From contig NZ_JAEMTF010000029.1 of the NCBI RefSeq assembly GCF_016462415.1, positions 1-42,163 of the forward strand: a stretch of DNA of 42,163 bases, given 5' to 3'. The notes beneath the pieces were generated by a model. That model made no database searches and was not told the DNA's origin. It was given only the letters and a program-made list of their open reading frames with translations. This stretch comes from Williamsia sp. (GTDB lineage: Bacteria > Actinomycetota > Actinomycetes > Mycobacteriales > Mycobacteriaceae). Below are positions 42,120-42,163 of this stretch, one piece after another (the stretch's first letter is position 1; each line of letters begins with the position of its first letter). A program made the translations under genes and the position numbers.

Positions 42120-42163
42120 GCGCGTATAGCTCAGTGGTTAGAGCTCTGGTCTTACACACCAGC
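42120..42163 (+). tRNA. tRNA-Val (UAC), 5' part, cut by the window end
   Basis: The sequence GCGCGTA starts an acceptor stem, followed by TA, the D-arm stem GCTC and GAGC, and an anticodon stem CTGGT/ACCAG around the loop CTTACAC with anticodon TAC, read as Val. The 3' half lies outside the window. TAGATT at 42082-42087 could be its -10 element. Confidence 0.9.

Noticed and set aside
1-42163. CRISPR arrays or insertion sequences
   Set aside because: No regularly spaced repeats, cas genes or transposase frames were found in the reading.

Overview
The window is high-GC actinobacterial DNA. It encodes a mycolic-acid-type FAS-II operon (fabD, acpM, KAS, accD6), proteins ending in LGFP-like cell-wall repeats, an NDMA-type alcohol dehydrogenase, and many GTG starts, some apparently leaderless. 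This points to the mycolic-acid bacteria (Mycobacteriales), most plausibly Gordonia or a close relative. The genus is inference, because no rRNA or species marker is present.

Left edge (1-1290): the 3' end of a CAU-anticodon tRNA, then a leftward GAF-ANTAR RNA-binding regulator and a roughly 500 bp intergenic region.

Polysaccharide locus (1291-23897): a nearly complete Wzx/Wzy-type exopolysaccharide or capsule cluster. A rightward, translationally coupled operon (1291-8653) carries three GT-B glycosyltransferases, two tandem GDP-mannose 4,6-dehydratase-like enzymes, a hexapeptide acetyltransferase and a Wzx-like flippase. A methyltransferase with its own promoter follows. A leftward pair encodes a Wzy/O-antigen-ligase-like membrane protein and a PslG-like glycoside hydrolase lipoprotein. 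Divergent from it is an eight-gene operon (12682-22008): Wzz-kinase fusion, lipase-like protein, kinase-less Wzz, lipase-like protein, OafA-type acyltransferase, second PslG-like lipoprotein, third lipase-like protein and a TetR regulator. The priming polyprenyl-phosphate sugar transferase closes the locus. The alternation of chain-length proteins with three secreted lipase-family proteins, and the twin hydrolases, are the most unusual content. One lipase paralogue has lost its catalytic His, and the kinase has lost its Walker A Lys.

Middle region (23899-31454): a ThiF-nitroreductase fusion (Rv1355c/MoeY type) divergent from an unrecognised 249-aa protein across a 14-bp palindrome. Then come a membrane diguanylate cyclase, a 56-aa Cys-rich mini-protein, an NDMA-dependent alcohol dehydrogenase, a class C beta-lactamase-fold serine hydrolase and a DUF3145 protein.

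Core lipid and pyruvate region (31469-42163): a 42-bp perfect palindrome separates DUF3145 from the leftward fabD-acpM-KAS-accD6 operon. Upstream lie a PucR-type regulator (Rv2242/MabR-like) and aceE. Divergent from aceE are a small lipoprotein, a DUF3052 protein and a 1-Cys peroxiredoxin of the AhpE type. The order matches the M. tuberculosis Rv2238c-Rv2247 block, but with one KAS gene instead of kasA plus kasB. The window ends inside a tRNA-Val gene.
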